DNA of 53,405 nt from JAYFRL01 sp034925905 (GTDB lineage: Bacteria > Bacillota > Clostridia > Lachnospirales > Anaerotignaceae). The position numbers and the translations under genes were made by a program. Shown in pieces: positions 19,573 to 28,464 of the stretch. Numbering within the stretch: position 1 is the stretch's first letter; each line of letters starts with the position of its first letter. Location: the NCBI GenBank assembly GCA_034925905.1, contig JAYFRL010000029.1, positions 1 through 53,405 on the forward strand, read 5' to 3'. The notes beneath the pieces are model-generated. The model saw only the letters and a program-made list of their open reading frames with translations, had not been told where the DNA came from and ran no database searches.

Positions 19573-20958
19573 TTATAGCTTACGCATGCCAAAAAAGTAT
19601 TCTATAACTTCCTTTAATGTATTTAATCCTATGATTTCATAGTTTTCATCTTTTTTAAGAGAAGGCAAAGCTTGTTTTGCAACAAATATCTTCTTATATT
19701 TCCTTCTTTTTAACTCTTTAAGCCTGGATTCCATAAGCGGAACTTTTTTAAGCTCGCCTGTTAAACCGACATCTCCTATAAATATGCAATTATCAGGGAT
19801 AGCTATATTGTAGTAAGAAGAAGCTATACTCATTATAACAGCAAGATTAACTGAAGGTTCTTTAAGCTTTATCCCGCCGGTTGATTTTATAACTACGTTT
19901 TTGTCAAATAAATTTATGCCACATCTTTCTTCCATAACAGAAACAAGCGTATTAAGCTGTTCTCTTTTCATAGTATCGCTTATCCGTGAAGGATAAGGAG
20001 TAAACGATGCTGATACAAGGCTTTCTATTTCAGCTATTATAGGTCTTGTGCCTTCCCTTATAACTGTAACTGCGCTACCGGAAACCCCCTTTTCGCTATT
20101 TTCACGGTTTGTAACAAAAAATTCAGACGGGTTATCTATAGATTTTAACCCATGTTCTGTCATTGCAAAAAAACCAATCTCGCCAGTGCTTCCAAACCTG
20201 TTTTTGGTAGCGGTTATTCCACGCAATTCTTCTTCATTTTCACTGTCTATGATAAGAACTGTGTCGACAAGGTGTTCCAGAGTTCGCAAACCCGCCAATT
20301 CGTCATTTTTATTCATTTGACCTATTATTATAACAGCATGCTTTTTATCTTCATGCTTTGCAAGCCTGACAAGCTCTCCTGCGCAACCCATGGTTTGAAC
20401 AGGGTTCCCTGCTCTAGCCGGCAAAAATTCATTTAGTGTAAATGTTTGAACACTGTCTACAATTACTAAATCCGGATTGATTTCCTTGACTGAATCCAAA
20501 ACATCGTCTAAACTATTTGAAGAAATTATCCAGAGTTTTTCGCTTATATTATCTAATATCCTGTCTGCGCGGTTTTTAACCTGTGTATAGCTTTCTTCTC
20601 CGCTGGCATAAAGCACATTGTAACCCTGAGAAGCAATATCGTTTGCAACAGCTAACGCAAGTGTTGATTTTCCTCCTCCGGGAGGAGATGTAAGAATTGT
20701 AACGGAATCTTTTATAAGACCTCCGCCGGTTATTCTGTTAAACTCGTTTATATTCGTTAAAATCCGTTCGTTATCTTGGTTTTTTACATCTTTAAGTTTA
20801 TGTACTTTTATATCTGAGGCACGTTTTAAAACGGACTTGGAAACCTCCTTAGAATGTTCGCTAAAAGAATTCCATTCACCGCATGAAGGGCATTTTCCAA
20901 GCCATTTGGGCGAATTATACCCGCATGAAGAGCAAATATATATGGTTTTTTCTTTCAA
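19573..20958 (-). CDS. radA: DNA repair protein RadA
   Basis: RecA-like ATPase that promotes branch migration in recombinational repair. The N-terminal zinc finger uses C9, C12, C23 and C26, Walker A is GGGKS at 94-98, the family signature is KNRFG, and the C-terminal domain is Lon-protease-like without its catalytic pair. I start at TTG 20958 because GGAGGGG lies seven bases upstream; a further TTG at 20982 would place that site inside the gene. The protein is 461 residues, normal for RadA. Confidence 0.94.
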   Translation of the reverse strand: MKEKTIYICSSCGYNSPKWLGKCPSCGEWNSFSEHSKEVSKSVLKRASDIKVHKLKDVKNQDNERILTNINEFNRITGGGLIKDSVTILTSPPGGGKSTLALAVANDIASQGYNVLYASGEESYTQVKNRADRILDNISEKLWIISSNSLDDVLDSVKEINPDLVIVDSVQTFTLNEFLPARAGNPVQTMGCAGELVRLAKHEDKKHAVIIIGQMNKNDELAGLRTLEHLVDTVLIIDSENEEELRGITATKNRFGSTGEIGFFAMTEHGLKSIDNPSEFFVTNRENSEKGVSGSAVTVIREGTRPIIAEIESLVSASFTPYPSRISDTMKREQLNTLVSVMEERCGINLFDKNVVIKSTGGIKLKEPSVNLAVIMSIASSYYNIAIPDNCIFIGDVGLTGELKKVPLMESRLKELKRRKYKKIFVAKQALPSLKKDENYEIIGLNTLKEVIEYFFGMRKL

Positions 20959-20987
20959 GAAAAATCCCCTCCCAATATCCAAACTTA

Positions 20988-21016
20988 AGAAAAAATGCGG
21001 ATTATAATCCGCATTT
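20988..21016 (-). terminator. Terminator between the small conserved gene and radA
   Basis: AAATGCGGATTATAATCCGCATTT at 20993-21016 is a perfect palindrome, and the minus-strand product continues into TTTTTTC. It would separate the upstream small gene from radA. Confidence 0.7.
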
Positions 21017-21024
21017 ATGTATTA

Positions 21025-21438
21025 CTATAATATTTTCTCGATTTTAACATCAGAAAGAGCAGAGCATATTTCAACGCTAAAGTTTATTTTACCGGAAAGC
21101 CCTGATTTAACCTTTCCAACAGTAACGTCGTCGACTATTATTTTGTACTCTTTTTCAGGCTCAAGCTCCATCGTAACCTGTATATCTTCGTTGCTTTCAA
21201 GCTTAAAGGATACCTTTTTATCATCCATAAAAAACTCATGAACAGTTGCTCCCGGAACGACTTCAACAAGAAATTTTCCGTTTTTTTCAAGTTTTGTTAT
21301 CTCTTTGAAAGTCTTTACTTTATATAAATTCCCTTCAACTTCAAAATCCAAAACCTTTTTCTTTTCATCCATTAAATAGTTCCCAAAGCTTAATGTTCCG
21401 TTGTTCTCAAGCCTTATTAATTCTTCAATAACCGCCAT
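21025..21438 (-). CDS. Conserved small clostridial protein (often labelled 'endosialidase')
   Basis: A 137-residue acidic protein with repeated beta-type segments (LSFGNYLMDEKKKVLDFEVEG, YKVKTFKEITKLEKNG) and no signal peptide or membrane span. I recognise a family in anaerobic Firmicutes that automated pipelines label endosialidase or endosialidase chaperone, but I see no catalytic motif that supports an enzyme. GGGAGG precedes the ATG. It is a single-gene unit upstream of radA, with its own terminator. Function unknown. Confidence 0.7.
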   Translation of the reverse strand: MAVIEELIRLENNGTLSFGNYLMDEKKKVLDFEVEGNLYKVKTFKEITKLEKNGKFLVEVVPGATVHEFFMDDKKVSFKLESNEDIQVTMELEPEKEYKIIVDDVTVGKVKSGLSGKINFSVEICSALSDVKIEKIL

Positions 21439-21483
21439 TTTAAAAAAAACCTCCCAAAAGCACAGTTACACTATCATTTTAAA

Positions 21484-21494
21484 TATTATAACAT
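21484..21494 (-). promoter_or_regulatory. Extended -10 promoter of the small conserved gene
   Basis: On the minus strand TGTTATAAT contains a perfect TATAAT with an upstream TG, the extended -10 arrangement. No good -35 is present. It lies about 50 bases before the start at 21438. Confidence 0.5.
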
Positions 21495-21549
21495 ATTTTA
21501 TGGCAAAGTACAGTTAATTCTGCAACAAAAAATTCGACTAAAAGAAAAA

Positions 21550-21991
21550 TCATTTGGTGGAAACTACTTCATAGTCTGCATCTGTAACTGATTTTATTAA
21601 AACGTCATCAGCTATATCTTTATTTAAAACAATGTCGGCTTTTTTCTCATCAAGGGATCCCTTAGCCAAAACTCCGTCGATACTGTTTAAGGCTCTTTCC
21701 ACTCTTCCTGAGCTAGGTATCAAAAAGAAAATGGAAAAGATAATCCTAAACTTCATAGTTTGAGGCTGCTTTGGTTTTTTTATCCGCAAGATTTGCACCA
21801 TAACCTGAATTTTGAACAGCCTTGATTATATCACTGCTGCTTAGGCTGTTTTCATCATATTCAACAACCATGCTATTTGTAAGCAGGTTTTCATTTGCAT
21901 TTATGACACCGTCAAGCTTATTTTCACTTTTTTTAATGTGAGCTTGGCATGCTGAGTATGTCATTCCGGTAACATTAAATTTATTTTTCAA
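21550..21991 (-). pseudogene. copA: Remnant of a CopA-type copper P-type ATPase with the catalytic core deleted
   Basis: The 5' part encodes a heavy-metal-associated domain starting KFNVTGMTYSACQAH, where the usual metal motif MTCSAC has lost its first cysteine. After NSGYGANLADKK the frame shifts near 21760 and continues with MKFRIIFSIFFLIP, which resembles the start of the first membrane helix of clostridial CopA. This is joined directly (near 21715) to GRVERALNSIDGV..DADYEVVSTK, the end of the C-terminal metal-binding domain, without its CxxC. The membrane and ATPase core (phosphorylation and nucleotide domains) is absent. I infer an internal deletion plus a frameshift; it cannot transport copper. 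Confidence 0.75.
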
Positions 21992-22149
21992 TCAAGTCCC
22001 TTCTAACTTTAATTAATATACTTGTACCATATAGCAAGATTCAATGCCCATCTATTTTAGTTCTAAAATTATTTTAGTTGTGCTTAATATAGGCTTTTGT
22101 ATAACTATATACGGAACATAAATAAAAAAGAATTGAAAAAACAGAAGTA

Positions 22150-22182
22150 AAAAAAGCCTCCATTAAAGGAGACTTTTTTATG
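22150..22182 (-). terminator. Terminator of the A/V-ATPase operon
   Basis: On the minus strand AAAAAGTCTCC pairs with GGAGGCTTTTTT, with a short loop and a T run. It begins right after the subunit D stop codon. Confidence 0.8.
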
Positions 22183-22857
22183 CTATGCACCCATTTGTTC
22201 GTCAAGCTTTCTCTTTTCTTCAATGGCTTTTTTCAAAACCATATCTTTAACTTTCATAAGCCTTGTAGTGCTTGCGCGGTCGTTTTCTTCAAGCTTCATT
22301 CTTATATACCTAATTGTTTCTTGGTAGTTAGGTATCATAATGTTTTCAAGAGCATTAACTCTACGACGCGTTTTTTCAATTTCCTGAGCCATGAGCTGTG
22401 CGCTTTTCTCACTTTCTGCCAATTTCAAAAGCGGTTCCATTGCAGCAGCAAATGCCTCCATAGCTTTATCCAACTCGCCGGATGTAAAAGCAAGGCCGTA
22501 TGGGTAAATGTCATTTTGATTGTTTTCAGCTTTAAAATAAAATATAGGAACATTTACACTCATAACATTTTTTGAAGAAACATCAACAGCAATTTTTTGC
22601 TTTGGCATCATAAGAGCTTCACCGAGATATTCCTGGTTCATAACGGCTCTTGCGATGATGAAGCTCTGATATGCCCTTTCAAGGGCGTTTTCAGCTTCTT
22701 CACGCAAAATCCTGTTCTCTTTTACGATTTCCAAAAACTGTTTCATAAGCTCGTCTAATTTGTCCTTTAAAAGCTTATGACCTCTCGTCGCCGTTTTAAG
22801 GAGTTTCTTAAGCCTGGATAATTCCATACGGGTCGGATTTACATTTAATCTGGCCAT
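22183..22857 (-). CDS. ntpD: A/V-type ATPase subunit D (central stalk)
   Basis: The central rotor shaft of the ATPase. It starts MARLNVNPTRMELSRLKK, the family signature, and is two long helices (224 residues). I use ATG 22857, which has AAGGAG upstream; a GTG at 22866 overlaps the end of subunit B. It is the last gene of the operon before the terminator. Peripheral small subunits seen in Enterococcus after D (H, J) are not present here. Confidence 0.94.
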   Translation of the reverse strand: MARLNVNPTRMELSRLKKLLKTATRGHKLLKDKLDELMKQFLEIVKENRILREEAENALERAYQSFIIARAVMNQEYLGEALMMPKQKIAVDVSSKNVMSVNVPIFYFKAENNQNDIYPYGLAFTSGELDKAMEAFAAAMEPLLKLAESEKSAQLMAQEIEKTRRRVNALENIMIPNYQETIRYIRMKLEENDRASTTRLMKVKDMVLKKAIEEKRKLDEQMGA

Positions 22858-22862
22858 AGATA

Positions 22863-24236
22863 TCACTCCTTAGGCAGGTATTTGTCAAGATATTCGTCAC
22901 GAATACGTTTAAGCTCTGTTCTTGGAAGGATGCTTAAAAGCTTCCAGCCAATTTCAAGGGTTTGTTCAATTGTTCTGTCTGTTCTGAAGCCTTGAGAAAC
23001 ATATTCTTTCTCAAATTCATCGGCAAATTTTGCATAAAGCAAATCTATATCGGAAAGAGCTGACTCACCAAGGATGGACATAAGCTCTTTAGCGTCCTTT
23101 CCTCTTGAGTATGCAGCAAACAACTGGTTCATAGTATCTGCATGGTCTTCACGGGTTTTGCCTTTACCGATACCTTTATCTTTAAGACGTGAAAGGGACG
23201 GAAGAACATCAATAGGAGGCTGAAGACCTTTTTTGTAAAGGTCACGGCTCAAAATAATCTGACCCTCTGTTATATATCCTGTCAGGTCAGGGATAGGATG
23301 CGTTTTGTCATCTTCAGGCATTGTAAGGATAGGTATCATTGTGATAGAACCTTCATGCCCTCTCATTCTTCCTGCTCTTTCATACATTGTTGCAAGGTCT
23401 GTGTATAAGTATCCCGGATATCCGCGGCGTCCCGGAACTTCTTTTTTGGCTGCGGAAACCTCACGGAGAGCTTCTGCATAGTTCGTGATATCTGTTATGA
23501 TAACAAGAACGTGCATATTCTGCTCGAACGCAAGATATTCAGCTGCCGTAAGCGCTATACGCGGTGTAGAAACACGCTCTACAGCAGGGTCGTTTGCAAG
23601 GTTAACAAATATAACCGAACGGTCGATAGCTCCTGTTGCTTTGAAATCGCTTATGAAGAAATCGGCATCTTCAAATGTTATACCAACAGCAGCAAACACA
23701 ACGGCAAACTTTGAATCTGTTCCCCTAACCTTTGCCTGACGTGCAATCTGAACTGCAAGATTGGCATGAGGAAGACCAGCACCCGAGAATATAGGAAGTT
23801 TTTGACCTCTAACGAGTGTGTTAAGTCCGTCTATTGCAGAAACGCCTGTTTGAATAAACTCGGAAGGATAGTCACGGGCTGCAGGATTTATAGGAGCACC
23901 GTTTATATCAAGTCTTTTGTCGGGTATAATTTCGGGACCTCCATCGATAGGTTTACCCATTCCGCTGAATACACGGCCAAGGATATCAGGGGAAACTCCG
24001 AAATCAAGGCTTTTGCCTAAAAATCTAACTTTACTGTTTGAAAGGTTTATACCTGTTGAGCTTTCAAAAAGCTGTACAAGCGCTGTCGTTCCGTTAACTT
24101 CGAGGACCTTACAACGGCGTGTTTCTCCGTTGGCAAGCTCTATTTCACCGAGCTCATCATATTTAACGCCTTCAACGCCGTTAATCAACATAAGAGGACC
24201 GGCAACTTCCTGAATAGATCTGTATTCCTTTATCAT
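22863..24236 (-). CDS. ntpB: A/V-type ATPase subunit B (regulatory, nucleotide binding)
   Basis: Non-catalytic member of the A3B3 head. Its 457 residues contain the degenerate P-loop SGAGLPHANLAVQIA, with no GKT, and the family signature YPGYLYTDLATMYERAG. It overlaps subunit A by ATGA, giving coupled translation. It pairs with A to form the nucleotide sites. Confidence 0.96.
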   Translation of the reverse strand: MIKEYRSIQEVAGPLMLINGVEGVKYDELGEIELANGETRRCKVLEVNGTTALVQLFESSTGINLSNSKVRFLGKSLDFGVSPDILGRVFSGMGKPIDGGPEIIPDKRLDINGAPINPAARDYPSEFIQTGVSAIDGLNTLVRGQKLPIFSGAGLPHANLAVQIARQAKVRGTDSKFAVVFAAVGITFEDADFFISDFKATGAIDRSVIFVNLANDPAVERVSTPRIALTAAEYLAFEQNMHVLVIITDITNYAEALREVSAAKKEVPGRRGYPGYLYTDLATMYERAGRMRGHEGSITMIPILTMPEDDKTHPIPDLTGYITEGQIILSRDLYKKGLQPPIDVLPSLSRLKDKGIGKGKTREDHADTMNQLFAAYSRGKDAKELMSILGESALSDIDLLYAKFADEFEKEYVSQGFRTDRTIEQTLEIGWKLLSILPRTELKRIRDEYLDKYLPKE

Positions 24237-26011
24237 AATTCATCAGCCACCCTTTCCTTTATAAGTTTATTAATCTCTTTTTCTGTTTCTTTTTCTATTT
24301 CGTCATATGCTGCGTCAACCTTTTCTTCTTCAACATACTTAGCACGTCCTATTTTTTCAAGAACAAGCATCTTGTTGATATCGTTAATGGTAACATTTTG
24401 CCCGATAGCTTCTTTTGCAAGCTTATAGAAGTTCAAAATAAGACCAAGCATTCTAAACTGCTTATGAAGAGAAGAATAGGTATCAATTTCATGGAAAGAG
24501 TTCTGATGTAAAAAGTCCTCTCTTATTGAACGTGTTACTTCAAGAATAAGCCTATCCGGAGCCGAAAGGGAATCCACACCGACAAGCTGTACGATTTCCT
24601 GAAGCTCTGCTTCAACCTGAAGTAACCTCATAGATTCAGCTCTTTGAATTGAAAAGCTTTCATCAACATTTTTGTCTGCCCAAACGTCAACCTTATCCTG
24701 GTATAATGAATAGCTTGTTAACCAGTTAATGGCTGGGAAATGCCTCTTGTATGCAAGTGCGGAATCAAGACCCCAGAAAACTTTAACTATACGAAGCGTA
24801 CCCTGGCTAACAGGCTCTGAAGTATCTCCACCTGGAGGCGAAACAGCACCGATAGCTGTAAGCGTACCTTGTCTTTCATCTGAACCGAGACATGAAACTT
24901 TCCCTGCTCTTTCATAGAACTGAGCAAGACGTGAACCAAGATATGCAGGATATCCTTCTTCACCAGGCATTTCCTCAAGACGACCGCTCATCTCACGGAG
25001 AGCCTCTGCCCATCTTGATGTGGAGTCTGCCATAAGAGCAACGCTGTAACCCATGTCGCGGAAAAATTCAGCTATTGTAATACCTGTATATATTGAAGCC
25101 TCACGAGCTGCAACAGGCATGTCTGACGTATTTGCTATAAGAACTGTACGCTGCATGAGAGATTCACCCGTTCTAGGGTCTTTAAGTTCAGGGAACTCAA
25201 GAAGAACATCTGTCATCTCATTTCCACGCTCGCCACAACCGATATAGACAACTATGTCGGCATCAGCCCATTTTGCAAGCTGATGCTGTGTTACTGTTTT
25301 TCCGCTTCCAAATGGACCAGGAATAGCAGCAACCCCACCTTTTGTTATCGGGAAGAAGGTGTCTATAACTCTTTGCCCCGTTACAAGAAGCGAATCTGGG
25401 GACTGTTTTTCTTTATAAGGCCTTTCTTTTCTAACAGGCCATTTCTGGAACATTGTTACATTAACGTCTTCGCCATTATCGTTTGTAAGAACGCAGACTG
25501 TTTCTATAATATTAAATTCGCCTTCCTTGATATCTTTTATTGTTCCGCTTACTCCATAAGGAACCATAATACGGCATTCAACAACCTTTGTTTCTTGAAC
25601 AACGCCTATGATATCTCCGGCAATAACTTTATCTCCTACTTTTCTAACAGGTTTAAAATTCCATTTCTTTTCTTTATCAAGAGGATCAATTTCAACACCT
25701 CTTTTGATGTTTGTTCCGGTTGCTGCATACATTTTTTCAAGAGGTCTTTGAATTCCGTCATATATTGTTGATATGAGGCCGGGTCCGAGCTCAACGCTCA
25801 TAGGCATACCTGTTGATTCAACAATTTCGCCTGGGCCTAAGCCTGATGTTTCTTCATAAACCTGAATAGATGCTTTGTCTCCGTGCATTTCGATAATTTC
25901 ACCAATAAGGTGCTTATCTGAAACCTTAACAACGTCGAACATGTTTGCATCTCTCATTCCCTCCGCAACTACAAGCGGACCTGACACTTTAACGACTGTG
26001 CCTGTCTTCAT
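24233..26011 (-). CDS. ntpA: A/V-type ATPase subunit A (catalytic)
   Basis: Catalytic subunit of the head, 592 residues. Walker A is GPFGSGKT at 232-239 (K238), and the A-type specific insert of about 80 residues precedes it. The sequence ends VADEL overlapping the B start. I use ATG 26011, which has GGTGAT upstream, in preference to the TTG immediately before it. Together with B it hydrolyses or makes ATP at the cytoplasmic side of the membrane. Confidence 0.97.
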   Translation of the reverse strand: MKTGTVVKVSGPLVVAEGMRDANMFDVVKVSDKHLIGEIIEMHGDKASIQVYEETSGLGPGEIVESTGMPMSVELGPGLISTIYDGIQRPLEKMYAATGTNIKRGVEIDPLDKEKKWNFKPVRKVGDKVIAGDIIGVVQETKVVECRIMVPYGVSGTIKDIKEGEFNIIETVCVLTNDNGEDVNVTMFQKWPVRKERPYKEKQSPDSLLVTGQRVIDTFFPITKGGVAAIPGPFGSGKTVTQHQLAKWADADIVVYIGCGERGNEMTDVLLEFPELKDPRTGESLMQRTVLIANTSDMPVAAREASIYTGITIAEFFRDMGYSVALMADSTSRWAEALREMSGRLEEMPGEEGYPAYLGSRLAQFYERAGKVSCLGSDERQGTLTAIGAVSPPGGDTSEPVSQGTLRIVKVFWGLDSALAYKRHFPAINWLTSYSLYQDKVDVWADKNVDESFSIQRAESMRLLQVEAELQEIVQLVGVDSLSAPDRLILEVTRSIREDFLHQNSFHEIDTYSSLHKQFRMLGLILNFYKLAKEAIGQNVTINDINKMLVLEKIGRAKYVEEEKVDAAYDEIEKETEKEINKLIKERVADEL

Positions 26012-26058
26012 CAATAATCACCACTCAATTCTGTTATATAGTTTTACAAAACCTATAA

Positions 26059-26376
26059 TTAATCGTTAAACAATATGTCCATACCAATCGCACGCTTGCT
26101 TGATTCTCTTATTTCCGTCATACCAAGACCAAGCTTTTCTCCGATTCCAGGGATAATAATAATTGCGGGAAGTTGATTATCCTTGTAGCGAGCAATTGAT
26201 TCTTTAGCAAGCAGTGATGCCTGCTCAGTTATATATATTATGGCATATTCATCTTCTACCAGCTTATGTATGGTTCTTTTTATCTCCTCTGCATCATATA
26301 CCGGGAAAATATCAATGCCAAGAGCAAGGAAACCCATTACACTATCCTTATCTCCAACAACTCCAACCTTATACAT
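26059..26376 (-). CDS. A/V-type ATPase subunit F
   Basis: A small (105 residue) Rossmann-like stalk subunit starting MYKVGVVGDKDSVMGFLALG, the family signature. Two ATGs are possible; the second, at 26376, has GAGGG at a better distance and the first overlaps the end of subunit C. It is called NtpG in Enterococcus. It binds the D shaft and regulates ATPase rate. Confidence 0.9.
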   Translation of the reverse strand: MYKVGVVGDKDSVMGFLALGIDIFPVYDAEEIKRTIHKLVEDEYAIIYITEQASLLAKESIARYKDNQLPAIIIIPGIGEKLGLGMTEIRESSKRAIGMDILFND

Positions 26377-27343
26377 AAGCATCCCTCAATCTTTCTTTGA
26401 TTACGTCCACATCAATGTTATTGAGCTTTCCGCTTAAAATAATTCTTATGATTTTTGCTTCTGTCTCGCGGGCATATGCATATGCAACCATAGGTTCAAG
26501 CGTAAGTGATCTAAACTTTGCTTCCCTAATGAAAGCCATTATAAAATTATCGCAAAGTTTCTCAAAAACCGTAAAACCTTTTGGCATGCCTTCTGTGCAA
26601 ATTTCGCCGTATTGAGTCCCTCTAAGCCCTGTAGCCGGGCTTTCTGCTGAAAACGCCGTTCTAAAAGTTTCAAGTGATAAAGAACCGCCGTCAACATATA
26701 CATCAGCAAAAACTTCAAATGTCTTATTCATATTTTTGATTCTTAAAAAGCTCTTTAAATTTGTTATATCGCAGACATACTCAACATATTTTTTTACAAA
26801 ATTGTTGGTGCATTTATCCGCCGTACGCTTCATATCTCTGAAAGCGGCCTTATCCATAATTATATCTATCATCTGGCCATTTTGAGTTCTTCCGTAGACA
26901 TCATAGGCTTCAGATATAGCGTCTGTCATATCGGCAGGTAAAGCTTCAAAGCTTCTTGTGGCGAAAGCATTTTTCATTTCACTAAGCGGAATTGTTCCGC
27001 CGTCAATCAGATAGTTGCTTCCGTCAGTACCTGTTAAATCCGATTTTATGAGCACTTTCAAATTGTGATAGTCGTTTTTAAATAAGAACACGTCCATAAA
27101 ATTTTCTTCGGAAACCAACTCTTTTATATCGGAATATGCTTTTGAAAGCTGGTCCGAGAGCACTGTTTCAAAGTTCTTTTTATCAACTTCACAATCGCTG
27201 TATCCTGTTTCCGAAAGAACCTTTAAAGCGTCATCGATATTTTTGGCTTCTGCCATCTGGATATAGTTTTTTTCTGTCAGAAGCGTTCTTTCAAGCATTC
27301 TGATTCGTGCTACGGCATAAGGATAAATCTGATTTTTTGCCAT
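26369..27343 (-). CDS. ntpC: A/V-type ATPase subunit C (rotor-stator connector)
   Basis: Funnel-shaped subunit joining the membrane rotor ring to the central stalk, 324 residues. Recognised from YAVARIRMLERTLLT at the N-terminus, the conserved YHNLKVLIKS motif and the C-terminal IRIILSGK stretch. AAGGAGG precedes the ATG. It lies between E and F as in the E. hirae operon. Confidence 0.9.
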   Translation of the reverse strand: MAKNQIYPYAVARIRMLERTLLTEKNYIQMAEAKNIDDALKVLSETGYSDCEVDKKNFETVLSDQLSKAYSDIKELVSEENFMDVFLFKNDYHNLKVLIKSDLTGTDGSNYLIDGGTIPLSEMKNAFATRSFEALPADMTDAISEAYDVYGRTQNGQMIDIIMDKAAFRDMKRTADKCTNNFVKKYVEYVCDITNLKSFLRIKNMNKTFEVFADVYVDGGSLSLETFRTAFSAESPATGLRGTQYGEICTEGMPKGFTVFEKLCDNFIMAFIREAKFRSLTLEPMVAYAYARETEAKIIRIILSGKLNNIDVDVIKERLRDAYV

Positions 27344-27355
27344 TTTGGCGCCTCC

Positions 27356-27925
27356 TTAAGCGAACAGTATTTCAGCTGCTATCTGTTCTATTTCTTCCTT
27401 TTCAACAGAAATTATAGATTCAAAAGAGTAATTGTACTCTATGTCTCCTTTTTTAACTATAAATCCACCTTCTATATTTCTGGTTTCATCAGAAATTTTA
27501 AAGCCTTTTGCCGTTGCTTCTTTTTGCAGATTAGCCTTATCCTTTGCAGAAAAAATAATTTCCGAACCTTTGTTGGCAATAGCCTTATCAAGCATTGAAA
27601 ACAAAATAACTTTATATTCATCATCACTTAATGATTTGAGCTTTTCTTTAGCAATTGAAATAACCTCTTCAAGACAAGCTTGTTTTTGTTCAAGTATCAT
27701 TTTCTTTGCCTGCATCTCAGCGGCAGAAATTTCCTTTGAGGCTGCTTTTGCAGCTTCATCCTGGGCAATTTTTAATGCAGCGGATGTTTCTTTTTCGGCC
27801 TTCTGCTTGGCCATTCCAACAGTTGTATCATAGTCTGCTTTTGCAGCATTTGTTATTTCCTTGGCTTGTGCTTTTGCGTCGGCAAGGATTTTGTCAATTA
27901 TATTTTGACCACTACCATTAGCCAT
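27356..27925 (-). CDS. ntpE: A/V-type ATPase subunit E (peripheral stalk)
   Basis: A 189-residue stator subunit: the first 100 residues are an alanine- and charge-rich coiled coil and the rest a globular part that caps the head. It pairs with the H/G-type helix encoded first in the operon. AGGAGG precedes the ATG. The assignment rests on position, length and composition. Confidence 0.88.
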   Translation of the reverse strand: MANGSGQNIIDKILADAKAQAKEITNAAKADYDTTVGMAKQKAEKETSAALKIAQDEAAKAASKEISAAEMQAKKMILEQKQACLEEVISIAKEKLKSLSDDEYKVILFSMLDKAIANKGSEIIFSAKDKANLQKEATAKGFKISDETRNIEGGFIVKKGDIEYNYSFESIISVEKEEIEQIAAEILFA

Positions 27926-27969
27926 AGGAGCCTATCCTCCTTCTTATAATTTTTTATTCATTTATAGTA

Positions 27970-28449
27970 TTAGAATGTAATGCTGTTAATCATAAGGAAT
28001 GAAATAAGAAGAGCAAGAACGGCATATGTTTCAACCATAGCTGCGAAAATCATACCTTTTGAAAGCTCGCTTGGTTTCTTTCCAACAAGCATTATACCCG
28101 CTGCGGCTGTTTTGCCCTGAGCTATAGCTGAAAAAATACCAACAAGACCAACCGGAAGGGATGAAGCAAAAATGTATGCGCCCTGAGCAGCTGTTATGTC
28201 AGCAACTCCGCCGCCGCCTAAAAATCCAACTTTAAGAAGGATAATGAACGCAATAAGAAGACCATAAATACCTTGTGTTCCAGGAAGAGCCTGAAGAACA
28301 AGAACCTGGCCAAATTTGTTAGGGTCTTCTGAAACTACCCCTGCTCCTGCCTCACCGGCAATACCTACACCAATACCACTGCCGATACCTGCTAAAGCAG
28401 CCGTTGCTGCTCCTAATAATGCAAAGAAACTTCCATCAAATGTTACCAT
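27970..28449 (-). CDS. ntpK: A/V-type ATPase subunit K (membrane rotor ring), Na+ ligand set present
   Basis: The 159-residue proteolipid has four membrane helices in two similar hairpins, as in the 16-kDa type. Compared with the known Na+ site of the E. hirae NtpK ring, all ligands are present: L55, T58 and Q59 in LPGTQG, Q111 in AIAQGK and E140 in MVETYA. The second-hairpin carboxylate is E140, and the first hairpin has no equivalent, as in NtpK. A Na+-coupled enzyme is inferred. GGAGG lies upstream. Confidence 0.94.
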   Translation of the reverse strand: MVTFDGSFFALLGAATAALAGIGSGIGVGIAGEAGAGVVSEDPNKFGQVLVLQALPGTQGIYGLLIAFIILLKVGFLGGGGVADITAAQGAYIFASSLPVGLVGIFSAIAQGKTAAAGIMLVGKKPSELSKGMIFAAMVETYAVLALLISFLMINSITF

Positions 28450-28464
28450 ATTGTTTTTCCTCCT

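Noticed and set aside
21746..21991. Intact small copper chaperone (CopZ-like)
   Set aside because: The first Cys of the metal motif is missing and the continuation in the other frame is CopA sequence, so a decayed ATPase explains it better.
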